Part shown: in pieces, positions 1 through 6,499 of the stretch
How positions within the stretch are numbered: position 1 is the first letter of the stretch
How the letters are laid out: each line of letters opens with the position of its first letter
Assembly (NCBI GenBank): GCA_030635485.1
Contig: DAOVYS010000046.1
Span: 1-13,325, forward strand
DNA: 13,325 nucleotides
DNA from: Pseudomonadota bacterium
GTDB lineage: Bacteria > Desulfobacterota > Desulfobulbia > Desulfobulbales > DAOVYS01
Reading direction: 5' to 3'
The notes under the pieces: generated by a model
What the model was told of the DNA's origin: nothing
Databases searched by the model: none
The model's input: the letters and a program-made list of their open reading frames with translations, nothing else
Made by a program: the position numbers and the translations under genes

Positions 1-20
1 GGCAGAGCCTTAAGGTATGC

Positions 21-43
21 ATTCCCAGGCGGAGCCTGGGAAT
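21..43. repeat. REP-like perfect hairpin (10-bp stem, 3-nt loop)
   Basis: The arm attcccaggc at 21-30 is exactly complementary to gcctgggaat at 34-43, around the loop gga. This form (CATTCCCAGGC...GCCTGGGAATG) resembles the short extragenic palindromes associated with REP/RAYT elements that are scattered in many proteobacterial genomes. No transposase is visible here, and there is no T-run, so it does not look like an intrinsic terminator. The palindrome is seen directly; assignment to a REP family is by resemblance only. Confidence 0.6.
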
Positions 44-90
44 GAAAACACTGGTTGTGCAGACACGCCTCCCAGGTAAACGGTCACAGG

Positions 91-195
91 CGGTGCAGGT
101 GTGCGTGATCAGGGTAACCGGTATAGGTTTAGGCTATAACCCGGTCGCCCTATCGATTACGCATTTATACCCCCTTGCGGGGTGCACCTGCACCG
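91..195. repeat. Large imperfect inverted repeat downstream of rlmB
   Basis: The outer arms cggtgcaggtg (91-101) and cacctgcaccg (185-195) are perfect 11-nt complements. Further in, tgcgt (102-106) pairs with acgca (159-163, approximately), aggg (111-114) with ccct (148-151), the accgg region (116-121) with cccggt (140-145), and tatag (122-126) with ctata (134-138), leaving a 7-nt loop. The 3' arm carries an extra GC-rich hairpin near 169-182. The element fills most of the gene-free first 253 bases. It could be a degenerate mobile palindrome, or a structured 3' end of the minus-strand operon transcript. No coding capacity is apparent. Confidence 0.5.
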
Positions 196-253
196 TCTGG
201 GCCGCTTAAAAGGTGAGGGGGAATAACCATTGTCTGGGGGTGATCAGTTACCA

Positions 254-1105
254 TCACGGACCATGATCGGTTGTCGTCAATTTAGAGGCTGCCCGGGATC
301 TGACTATCTCAAACAGAATGATACCCGCGGCTACCGAGGCGTTTAGAGAGTCAAGGGCGCCCTGCATTGGAATGGAGATCAGGAAGTCGCACTGTTTTTT
401 CACAAGAGGCCGGATGCCTTTTCCCTCACTCCCGATGACAAGACATGCGGGTTCGGAAAAATCGGTTTCATAGATTGATCGGTCGGCTGATCCGTCCGCC
501 CCGAAGATCCAGAACCCTTCTTTTTGCAGGCTTTTGACGGCTGATGTGAGATTTGTCACGCGGCAGATGGTGACGAGAGAAAGAGCGCCGGCCGAGATCT
601 TGGCCGCTGTTGCGGTAAGGGGTGCGGAACGGTCTTTTGGGAGGATTATTCCGGATACGCCGGCAGCTGCCGCGGAACGGATAATGGCTCCCAGGTTGTG
701 CGGATCCATGATGTTGTCCAAGGCAAGCAGAATGGGTGGACCGGCGGATTTCCCGACAATTTCAAGAAGTTTTTCAAGAGAGACGGCAGGGCAGGGCGCA
801 ACCCTTGCCAAAACACCTTGATGATTTACTTTGGCGGCGCTGCCCGGGATTTTGAGTTGTCTGGAAAATCTGACCTTGATATTGTATTTTTTTGCCAGTT
901 CCATGATCTCATGGAGCCTGGCTTTGCTTCTGGATTCCTGGATCGTGATTTCACTGATATGGCCGGGTCTGGATCGGAGCAGTTCAAGTATCGGGTGTAT
1001 CCCCCAGATTATGTCGGTCGAGAATTCTTCATGACACCCCTGAATTCGTGATTTTTTTAAAGTTTTTTGCCCGGCTTTTAAGGCTGATTTTGCTGGTCCG
1101 GCCAT
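254..1105 (-). CDS. rlmB: 23S rRNA (guanosine-2'-O-)-methyltransferase RlmB (SpoU family)
   Basis: This cytoplasmic SAM-dependent enzyme of the SPOUT/SpoU superfamily would methylate the 2'-O of a conserved guanosine (G2251 in E. coli numbering) in the 23S rRNA peptidyltransferase region. The N-terminal substrate-binding domain starts at the WGIHPILELL stretch (residues 34-43). The three SpoU motifs are clear: DPHNLGAIIRSA (134-145, with the Asn and Arg expected at the active site), VIGSEGKGIR (223-232), and IPMQGALDSLNASVAAGI (245-262), which helps form the trefoil knot. At 283 residues it is longer than the usual ~245-250; the extra ~33 basic residues precede GIHP. The ATG lies 1 nt after the gmk stop with no obvious Shine-Dalgarno, so translation is probably coupled to gmk. 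A shorter form starting at a non-ATG codon is possible. It is the last gene of the minus-strand operon. Confidence 0.93.
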   Translation of the reverse strand: MAGPAKSALKAGQKTLKKSRIQGCHEEFSTDIIWGIHPILELLRSRPGHISEITIQESRSKARLHEIMELAKKYNIKVRFSRQLKIPGSAAKVNHQGVLARVAPCPAVSLEKLLEIVGKSAGPPILLALDNIMDPHNLGAIIRSAAAAGVSGIILPKDRSAPLTATAAKISAGALSLVTICRVTNLTSAVKSLQKEGFWIFGADGSADRSIYETDFSEPACLVIGSEGKGIRPLVKKQCDFLISIPMQGALDSLNASVAAGIILFEIVRSRAASKLTTTDHGP

Positions 1106-1106
1106 G

Positions 1107-1721
1107 TCACGAGGATGTGGGAAAAGTTATGGGAAGACCCGCGGTCGACCGGCGGTTTCTGATTCGTTCCGCTATTATGATGGAACGTAGTGCTGCCACG
1201 GCCTCATCGATTTTTTCATTTACAATCACATAATCGTATAAATCCACCTTATCCATCTCCTTTTTTGCATTGTTGAGACGCAGATTGATGGTCTCGCGTG
1301 AATCGGTTCCACGCCCGGTTAAACGGTTTTCAAGCTCATCCCATGAGGGCGGCATGATAAAGATGAAAACAGCGTCACCACCCCTTGCTTCCCTGATCTG
1401 TCTCGCCCCTTGAACGTCTATGTCCAGGACAACGTCCAGTCCATCGGCCAGATGGCTGTTCACGGAAGATATACTGGTTCCGTAAAAGTTCCGATGTACT
1501 TCAGCCCATTCCAGAAATTCGCCCTGTGCCCTCATTTTTTTGAACACGTCACGGTTCACAAAGTGGTAATCCTTTCCATCCACTTCGTTTGCGCGGGGTG
1601 GCCTGGTCGTATGGGACACGGAGAAGACGAGCCTTTCAAGCTCGGACATGACCTGTTTCAGGATAGTTGTCTTGCCGGCCCCGGAAGGGGCTGAGATGAT
1701 GAATAGGTTTCCCGGGTTCAA
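1107..1721 (-). CDS. gmk: Guanylate kinase
   Basis: This enzyme phosphorylates GMP to GDP with ATP, an essential step of purine nucleotide synthesis in the cytoplasm. Numbering from the preferred TTG start (204 aa, the normal family length), the P-loop APSGAGKTT lies at 11-19, the GMP-binding SVSHTTRPPR at 34-43, the acidic DIDVQGA at 100-106, and the LID segment RLTGRGTDSRETI at 133-145. An upstream in-frame GTG at 1743-1745 would add eight residues, but those codons encode the Shine-Dalgarno AGGAGG, which sits at normal spacing before the TTG at 1719-1721. That TTG overlaps the TGA stop of the remA gene as TTGA, a typical translational-coupling arrangement. Its neighbours are remA upstream and rlmB downstream. 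Confidence 0.95.
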   Translation of the reverse strand: MNPGNLFIISAPSGAGKTTILKQVMSELERLVFSVSHTTRPPRANEVDGKDYHFVNRDVFKKMRAQGEFLEWAEVHRNFYGTSISSVNSHLADGLDVVLDIDVQGARQIREARGGDAVFIFIMPPSWDELENRLTGRGTDSRETINLRLNNAKKEMDKVDLYDYVIVNEKIDEAVAALRSIIIAERIRNRRSTAGLPITFPTSS

Positions 1722-1993
1722 GTTTGTCTCCCCTCCTGCAGGCACTGTTCTGCGGTCAGATTAAAGCGTTGGGTGATTGTTTCCGGCTGAATAGACGAGA
1801 GGATCACGTGGCTGCTGTCCAGGACTATAATCGATCTGGTACGCCGACCCTCCGTAACATCAATGAGCCGTTTTTGCTCCTTTGCATCATCCTTGATCTT
1901 TTTTGCAGGGGAAGATTTCGGATTAATCACCACCAGAACCCGACTTGCAGCCACTGCATTTCCAAAGCCGATATTTATCATTTGATAGTCCAT
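1718..1993 (-). CDS. remA: RemA-like DUF370 regulatory protein
   Basis: This 91-residue protein matches the RemA/DUF370 family end to end: INIGFGN near the N-terminus (6-12), the basic signature GRRTRS (49-54), then a segment reading DSSHVILSSIQPETITQR (59-76). In Bacillus subtilis, RemA is an oligomeric DNA-binding activator of biofilm matrix genes, and the basic arginines of that signature contribute to DNA binding. In Gram-negative bacteria the function of homologues is largely unknown, although they are often next to gmk, as here. The start ATG at 1991-1993 has a weak purine-rich upstream stretch (taggaatggtga). Another Met lies at residue 5. The last ~15 residues run beyond the conserved core and encode the gmk ribosome-binding site. 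Family assignment is firm; function is inferred from distant relatives. Confidence 0.88.
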   Translation of the reverse strand: MDYQMINIGFGNAVAASRVLVVINPKSSPAKKIKDDAKEQKRLIDVTEGRRTRSIIVLDSSHVILSSIQPETITQRFNLTAEQCLQEGRQT

Positions 1994-2015
1994 TTCACCA
2001 TTCCTAACCTGGATA

Positions 2016-2092
2016 GAGGGGTCAGGGATCAGGGGTCGGTGGTCAGCAAAAACAACAAAAAAATCAATCCGTTACCCTGCCCCCTAACCTAA
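2016..2092. repeat. Heptamer tandem repeat with an inverted right end
   Basis: Four 7-nt units, gggtcag, ggatcag, gggtcgg and tggtcag, run from 2019 to 2046 in the short gap between yicC and remA. The right end (ccctgcccc, about 2075-2083) is nearly complementary to the left end ggggtcaggg, so the transcript could form a stem. A comparable heptamer element with a GGTTCA-type unit is present at 11945-12026. This resembles the short tandemly repeated heptamers known from some bacterial intergenic regions. Its role is unknown. Confidence 0.5.
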
Positions 2093-2099
2093 TCTCCTT

Positions 2100-2984
2100 T
2101 TACTCGAGGTTCTGTACCTGCTCCCGCATCTTTTCTATCTCGTTTTTAAGATTCACGGTCAGGTGTGCGATTTCACCGTCTCCTATTTTTGATGCCATTG
2201 TATTGACCTCGCGGTTGAATTCCTGGAGCAGGAAATCAAGCCGCCTTCCGACAGGCTCTTTAAGTTCAAGGAACCGTGAAAATTGGTCTACATGGCTTCT
2301 CAGCCGGACTAGTTCCTCTGTAACATCGGATTTGTCCGCGATTATTGTGACTTCTTGGGCCAGGCGGACCGGATCAATATCAATCGTGCCTAAGAGATTG
2401 TCAAGCCGTTCTTTTAGCACGGCTTCCTTTTTTTTGACCAGTTCCGGAATCCTCTCTTCAATTCCGGCAGTAGTTGTGGAGATGGTGTCAAGCCGGGATA
2501 TAAGGTCATCTCTTAAAGCCTTACCTTCCGCCTCCCGCATGTGTAACGCCTCGCTAAGCGCATTTTTTAAGGCCTTCTGGATTGCGCTCCAGATTTCATC
2601 CAAATCTTCTTCCTGGTCAACCGATGTGATCACGTCCTTAAACGAGGAAATCAGGGTCAGGTCAGCGGAATCCTCAATTCCCAGTTCCAGGCTGATTTCC
2701 TTGAGACACCGGTAATATTCCCATGCGAGCTGGAGATCCGCCCGAAGTGAGACCTTGTCCGACCCCTCATCATCCATATTGATCATGACGTCGATCCTTC
2801 CCCTGCTGTGTGATGTTGTGATCTCTTTTTTGATTCTCTCCTCAAGCGCACCCAGACTCCTGGGCATCTTGATCTTGATGTCACGATACCTGTGATTCAC
2901 GGAACGTAGCTCAATAGTCCAGGTCCTGTCATCGGCTTTATATTCCCCTCGGCCGAACGAGGTCATGCTCAGTGGATATTTCAT
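2100..2984 (-). CDS. yicC: YicC family endoribonuclease
   Basis: This 294-residue protein has the length and both conserved ends of the YicC family. The N-terminal YicC_N domain begins MTSFGRGEYKAD (residues 7-18), followed by ELRSVNHRYRDIKIKMP (25-41). The C-terminal DUF1732 region contains LDFLLQEFNREVNTMASK (249-266), with acidic and polar residues typical of the family. E. coli YicC has been reported as an endoribonuclease acting on a small RNA, so a role in RNA turnover is likely; the native target here is unknown. The start ATG overlaps the stop of rfaE1 as ATGA (2981-2984), indicating coupled translation. YicC is often found with gmk, which agrees with this operon. Confidence 0.93.
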   Translation of the reverse strand: MKYPLSMTSFGRGEYKADDRTWTIELRSVNHRYRDIKIKMPRSLGALEERIKKEITTSHSRGRIDVMINMDDEGSDKVSLRADLQLAWEYYRCLKEISLELGIEDSADLTLISSFKDVITSVDQEEDLDEIWSAIQKALKNALSEALHMREAEGKALRDDLISRLDTISTTTAGIEERIPELVKKKEAVLKERLDNLLGTIDIDPVRLAQEVTIIADKSDVTEELVRLRSHVDQFSRFLELKEPVGRRLDFLLQEFNREVNTMASKIGDGEIAHLTVNLKNEIEKMREQVQNLE

Positions 2985-3967
2985 GATACAGCCTCTAAGA
3001 GTTCTTTTGTTGAGGTGGTTGAGGTCCCGAGTTTGCCTACCACAATGCCTGCCGCATAATTGGCTATGGTCGCTGCGGTGGTGAAGGGGAGTCCCGTGGC
3101 AAGTCCTAGAGCCAGCGTTGCCGCAACCGTGTCACCGGCGCCTGTAACGTCAAATACCTCCTTTGCAACCGTGGGGATTGAGAAGATCGGCTTGTCGTTT
3201 TCAAGGAGCGCCATTCCGGCCTCGCCCCGCGTGATGAGAACGGCTTCACTCCCTGTCATTGCCCTCAATGTCCGGGCTGCCTCCCTCATACTCTCATTAT
3301 CCGTAATTGCTATATGCGTCATCAACTCTATTTCTTGATGATTCGGCGTCAGAATGGTAACGCCTTTGAAACGTTCCGGCTGGTCCGGTTTCGGGTCTGT
3401 GATTATGGGGATCTTTTTCCCTGCAGGCATCCTGTCCAGTAAATATTCCATTAATTGGGCGCTGATCATTCCTTTTGCGTAATCGGAGATAATAACAGCG
3501 TCAAAGGATTCGAGGTGTGTGGCAATAAATTTTTTGATTTCGTTAAAAGAGGCTTTGGAGAGTTGTCCGGTCTGTTCTTTGTCAAAGCGGACCACCTGCT
3601 GGTGTTGAGCCAGAATACGGGTTTTGACCGTGCTGGGCCTCTCATCCGTCACGATTACACCATCCGTGGGAGAAGAGAGTTCTTCCAGCAGTTTCAGCAG
3701 CTGGTTTCCCATCTCATCACGGCCGATGATGCCGCATAGAGAGGCCCTGCCGCCGAGGGAGTAGATGTTGTTAACAACATTTGCCGCGCCGCCCAAAAGC
3801 AGATTTTCGTGTGTGACATTCACGACAGGAACCGGGGCTTCGGGAGAGATTCGGGAAACCGAGCCCCAGACAAAATGGTCCACAATAATGTCTCCAATGA
3901 CCAGGATGTTGGCCTCCTGGAATCTGGAAACGGCCTTTTTAAATTTTTCTGTTTCAGATGATGACAA
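2981..3967 (-). CDS. rfaE1: D-glycero-beta-D-manno-heptose-7-phosphate kinase (RfaE1/HldE kinase domain)
   Basis: This is a PfkB/ribokinase-family sugar kinase that phosphorylates heptose 7-phosphate at C1, on the route to ADP-heptose for the LPS inner core. Diagnostic segments are VWGSVSRISPEAPVPV (33-48), characteristic of RfaE kinases; the sugar-binding GGAANVVNNIYSLGG (59-73); and the PfkB signature DVTGAGDTVAATLALG (273-288), with the catalytic base Asp279 in GAGD. At 328 residues it ends after the kinase domain and lacks the nucleotidyltransferase half of the bifunctional E. coli HldE, so a separate RfaE2 would be needed elsewhere. The ATG follows the glycosyltransferase stop by 4 nt, and its ribosome-binding site (taaggga) overlaps the end of that gene. 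Confidence 0.93.
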   Translation of the reverse strand: MSSSETEKFKKAVSRFQEANILVIGDIIVDHFVWGSVSRISPEAPVPVVNVTHENLLLGGAANVVNNIYSLGGRASLCGIIGRDEMGNQLLKLLEELSSPTDGVIVTDERPSTVKTRILAQHQQVVRFDKEQTGQLSKASFNEIKKFIATHLESFDAVIISDYAKGMISAQLMEYLLDRMPAGKKIPIITDPKPDQPERFKGVTILTPNHQEIELMTHIAITDNESMREAARTLRAMTGSEAVLITRGEAGMALLENDKPIFSIPTVAKEVFDVTGAGDTVAATLALGLATGLPFTTAATIANYAAGIVVGKLGTSTTSTKELLEAVS

Positions 3968-3971
3968 TGGT

Positions 3972-5489
3972 TTATTCCCTTAATAAATTCCTAAATTTTT
4001 TCATTTCAAGAGCTACTTCTTCCGTAAGCCCGGATATCTCTTTTCGTGAGAGTGAGCCACCATTTTTCGCTGGAATGATCGTAACCGAATCAGAATTTCC
4101 AGGACGCCAGCGGGCAAAAAAACGGGGGTTCGGAGCCCCGGCAAAGAGTATCACTGAAGGCGTTTTTGCTGCTGCGGCCAGATGTTGGCACATTGAATCA
4201 TAACCGAAAAATCCGTCCGACTCGCTTATAATTGCGCCAATGGCGCCGATAGATCCTCTGAACCCGACAACCCCGTGGGAAAAACCGATTTTTAAATTTG
4301 AAAGCCCATTCTCGTCAACAAAATCCGTTGGTATTGATCGAGCCCTGGTTGCTTTCAGCAGGGCCTGCATGTTTTTAAACCCCTCGGAACTGTAGCCTGA
4401 GTCCAGAAAAATGAGAGTCTTTTTTTCCTTGAGCAGGGCGGGCAGCAGTTCTTCTTCAAATGGGTCGGGAATTTTCTTTTTGATATTTTTGCCGATTCCG
4501 AGATTGATGGCAATAATGAAATCACAGCCTGTTCCTCGTGCACGCTGTAACGCTGTTCGGGCGCTTTTCAGATGAATAGCGGGCAGAGAGAGAATCGGCG
4601 GGGTAAAATAATTTTCTCCCAGCAATCTGTCGAGCCACTGGTTGGTCAGTTGCGAGAGCGATGGATTGGTTCCATCCGGAGGAGTGACTCTGGAACCAAA
4701 ATAACAGGTATTTTTGACTTTTGCCAGGGGAAGCAGGCCGAGCTGTGAAAAACGGGTGTCCGGATCAAATATCAGAATCTCGTCCGGTTCAACTCCCTTA
4801 TGTTCTTCCTGTACTATTTTATGCAGCCGGGGCCAGCCTGTGGTACGGTCAAAGAATGTGCCATGCCGTTCATAGTGTAATTCCACGAATCGTACCCGTG
4901 GGATGTTGTCAAAGATCTCCTCTGTCCCCTTGAGCCCGATCAGTATCAGTTCCGCATCCGGAAATGAATTGTGGACCCGGTGAACGATAATGGAAGTGAT
5001 GGCCACATCCGCCCCAATTGTAGCCCTTGAGAGAATTATTACCTTTCGGACCCCTTTTTTGACACTTTCCGGGATGGGCGATATCCGGCGCAGCCTCTCA
5101 TAACGGCGTAGAATTTCGTCGGTCGAATAGAAACCAAGTGTGTCAAGCAGGTGATTCATCTCCTTTCCCTGGGGCATGGCTCTCACAAATGAGAGTATAC
5201 GGGCCAATACAAGGTTGCATGTATTGACGCCGAAATCCGAAAAATTGTCGGAAAGCCCTTCAATAATGGTCCCGTACAGGGCAGAGACAGCCGGCCTGGC
5301 CAATCGGGCTTCATCCGACGCTGCTATTTCACAAAGCAGATCCATGTATTCAAGGATTATTTTGCCGTTGCCGGAGGCCTGTTCCATAAAGGAAGAAGCC
5401 ATATCTCCGACTAGGGTCTCGGAAGAGATGGCATGTTGCTCACAGGTTGAAATTCGGCTCCATTCTTTTTTTGCCGCCTGGATATCCAA
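3972..5489 (-). CDS. GT9-like (heptosyltransferase-related) glycosyltransferase with long N-terminal extension
   Basis: The C-terminal two thirds resemble GT9 heptosyltransferases (GT-B fold). Counting from the preferred TTG start (505 aa), VIILSRATIGADVAI (about 150-164) matches the family N-terminal nucleotide-binding strand and loop, and GYDSMCQHLAAAAKTPSVIL (429-448) matches the donor-binding motif normally written D-S-G-x-x-H-L-A-A-A. About 150 mostly helical residues precede the fold and are not part of a normal heptosyltransferase (~340 aa). The Gly after the motif's Ser is replaced by Met. An upstream GTG at 5541-5543 would add 18 residues but lies inside a perfect palindrome and has no ribosome-binding site, whereas the TTG at 5487-5489 follows AAGGA by 7 nt. 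Position directly before rfaE1 supports a role in LPS core assembly. The exact sugar is unknown. Confidence 0.75.
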   Translation of the reverse strand: MDIQAAKKEWSRISTCEQHAISSETLVGDMASSFMEQASGNGKIILEYMDLLCEIAASDEARLARPAVSALYGTIIEGLSDNFSDFGVNTCNLVLARILSFVRAMPQGKEMNHLLDTLGFYSTDEILRRYERLRRISPIPESVKKGVRKVIILSRATIGADVAITSIIVHRVHNSFPDAELILIGLKGTEEIFDNIPRVRFVELHYERHGTFFDRTTGWPRLHKIVQEEHKGVEPDEILIFDPDTRFSQLGLLPLAKVKNTCYFGSRVTPPDGTNPSLSQLTNQWLDRLLGENYFTPPILSLPAIHLKSARTALQRARGTGCDFIIAINLGIGKNIKKKIPDPFEEELLPALLKEKKTLIFLDSGYSSEGFKNMQALLKATRARSIPTDFVDENGLSNLKIGFSHGVVGFRGSIGAIGAIISESDGFFGYDSMCQHLAAAAKTPSVILFAGAPNPRFFARWRPGNSDSVTIIPAKNGGSLSRKEISGLTEEVALEMKKFRNLLRE

Positions 5490-5504
5490 ATGATTGTCCT
5501 TATG

Positions 5505-5545
5505 TAGTGTCTGTCCAGAAATGTCACATTTCTGGACAGACACTA
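5505..5545. repeat. Perfect 41-nt palindrome in the leader of the minus-strand operon
   Basis: The 20-nt arm 5505-5524 (tagtgtctgtccagaaatgt) is exactly complementary to 5526-5545, with the single base c5525 at the centre. On the minus strand it ends 3 nt before the AAGGA ribosome-binding site of the glycosyltransferase, so a transcript from the promoter at 5591-5620 would carry a very stable hairpin beside its translation start. A degenerate copy of one arm lies at 5612-5631. It may be a mobile repeat unit, a cis-regulatory hairpin or a protein-binding site. The symmetry is seen directly; the function is not. Confidence 0.8.
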
Positions 5546-5590
5546 GGTAAGAGGTTGAAAAGAATTCGATGGCAAAAGTTATAGCCCCCT

Positions 5591-5620
5591 ATTATAGACG
5601 TCCTTTTTAGCTCGTGTCTA
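5591..5620 (-). promoter_or_regulatory. Candidate sigma70-type promoter of the GT9-rfaE1-yicC-remA-gmk-rlmB operon
   Basis: Reading the minus strand, TAGACA (5620-5615, 5 of 6 consensus bases) is followed after 18 nt by TATAAT (5596-5591, 6 of 6). Transcription would start near 5584, about 95 nt before the TTG of the glycosyltransferase. The -35 box falls inside the degenerate repeat copy at 5612-5631, suggesting that a repeat insertion supplied part of the promoter. Confidence 0.55.
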
Positions 5621-5631
5621 TCCAAAAATGG
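5612..5631 (+). repeat. Degenerate copy of the palindrome arm
   Basis: The segment tcgtgtctatccaaaaatgg matches the palindrome arm at 5505-5524 at 16 of 20 positions in the same orientation, so the repeat unit occurs at least three times within 130 bp (two arms of the palindrome plus this copy). The rest of the gap between 5546 and 5813 holds no gene. Its only other symmetry is a small CTCAAA / TTTGAG dyad at about 5670-5689, upstream of the zinc-ribbon gene. Confidence 0.5.
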
Positions 5632-5813
5632 TTTTTTTGGTATTCAGATGTCAGCCTTTAGTAAAAAAACTCAAAGCATCCTGTTTGAGGCAATGGAATA
5701 TGTGGTAAATTTATCGCAGGTCATGTATTAAGGGTGTGCCGGGATGTATGGCCCGCGTAATCGTATTGAGGTGGTTTCTTGTTGTCCGTAGTTATTGTAT
5801 GGAGATTTTTATC

Positions 5814-6437
5814 ATGAGTGATTCTTTAAGAGAGATTTTCCAAAAACGTCAGTCAAGGGCCACAAAGGTCTTTATAATTGGAGCCCTTATTTTTTCTTGT
5901 CTGGCGGGCGCGTTGGGTGTCCAGTTTGTTCACGGGCGCAAGGTGACGTTTTCAGAGAATCTGATCCTGGAATATGTTGAAAGTCAGAGTGCACGCGAAC
6001 TTGCGATAGCAGAGGCAAAAATAGATGAATCAGAGCCGTTTCCTTATCCGGAAGAACTTTACAATTCCCTTGAACAGTACTATTCCGCTGTCAAGCATTC
6101 CCAGGAAATGGTTGATAAGGGATTTCAATTCTCCGAATATATCTGGTTTTTTGGTCTCTGTTCCTTTGTAATATTTCTGGCCAGCTTGATGATTGTCATG
6201 CCTGTTGTAGTGGGCGGCAGGAGTTTAATGAAGTATTTTATCTGCCCCCATTGCCTGAAATCAATATCCGTGAAGGATCTCGATTTCTCATGCCCGGCAT
6301 GCGGCAAGGAACATCATGGTTCAGAAAATGATCTGTTTTACTGGTGTTATGACTGTAAAAAGAAAATTCCCGCGGTTGACTGTTCCCATTGCGGGAAATC
6401 AATAGATCTGTTTGCACCCTATGACCTGAAAGCTTGA
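5814..6437 (+). CDS. Two-TM membrane protein with C-terminal double zinc ribbon
   Basis: No named family is recognised. From the ATG at 5814 (207 aa) the protein shows a basic cytoplasmic start, a first membrane segment at about 18-39, a polar and acidic loop of about 70 residues likely outside the cytoplasm, a second membrane segment at about 109-133, and then two C4 zinc-ribbon modules: CPHC (144-147) with CPAC (160-163), and CYDC (178-181) with CSHC (190-193). This puts both zinc modules in the cytoplasm. The start was chosen because GGAG precedes it at usable spacing; a longer version from 5736 would add 26 residues without a comparable site. It lies 62 nt upstream of the receiver-LpxC fusion on the same strand and may be cotranscribed with it. 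A sensing or scaffolding role for the pair is speculation. Confidence 0.75.
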   Translation: MSDSLREIFQKRQSRATKVFIIGALIFSCLAGALGVQFVHGRKVTFSENLILEYVESQSARELAIAEAKIDESEPFPYPEELYNSLEQYYSAVKHSQEMVDKGFQFSEYIWFFGLCSFVIFLASLMIVMPVVVGGRSLMKYFICPHCLKSISVKDLDFSCPACGKEHHGSENDLFYWCYDCKKKIPAVDCSHCGKSIDLFAPYDLKA

Positions 6438-6499
6438 GTTGTCAGGGTAAAAGAAAATTTTCCTCCACAAAAGATACAAAAATCAAAATTTAGGTAGTT

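Noticed and set aside
91..195. tRNA-like or CRISPR-like structure
   Set aside because: There is no acceptor/anticodon/T-loop pattern and no spaced direct repeats; the pairing is a single nested palindrome.
534..1051. Plus-strand reading frames opposite rlmB
   Set aside because: They are antisense to a well-conserved SpoU methyltransferase and show no protein features of their own.
5490..5543. GTG start of the glycosyltransferase at 5543
   Set aside because: The codons lie in the perfect palindrome and no Shine-Dalgarno precedes them; the TTG at 5489 has AAGGA at 7 nt.
5736..5813. Longer start of the zinc-ribbon membrane protein
   Set aside because: The added 26 residues look like translated leader; the ATG at 5814 has GGAG upstream and gives a sensible N-terminus before the first membrane segment.
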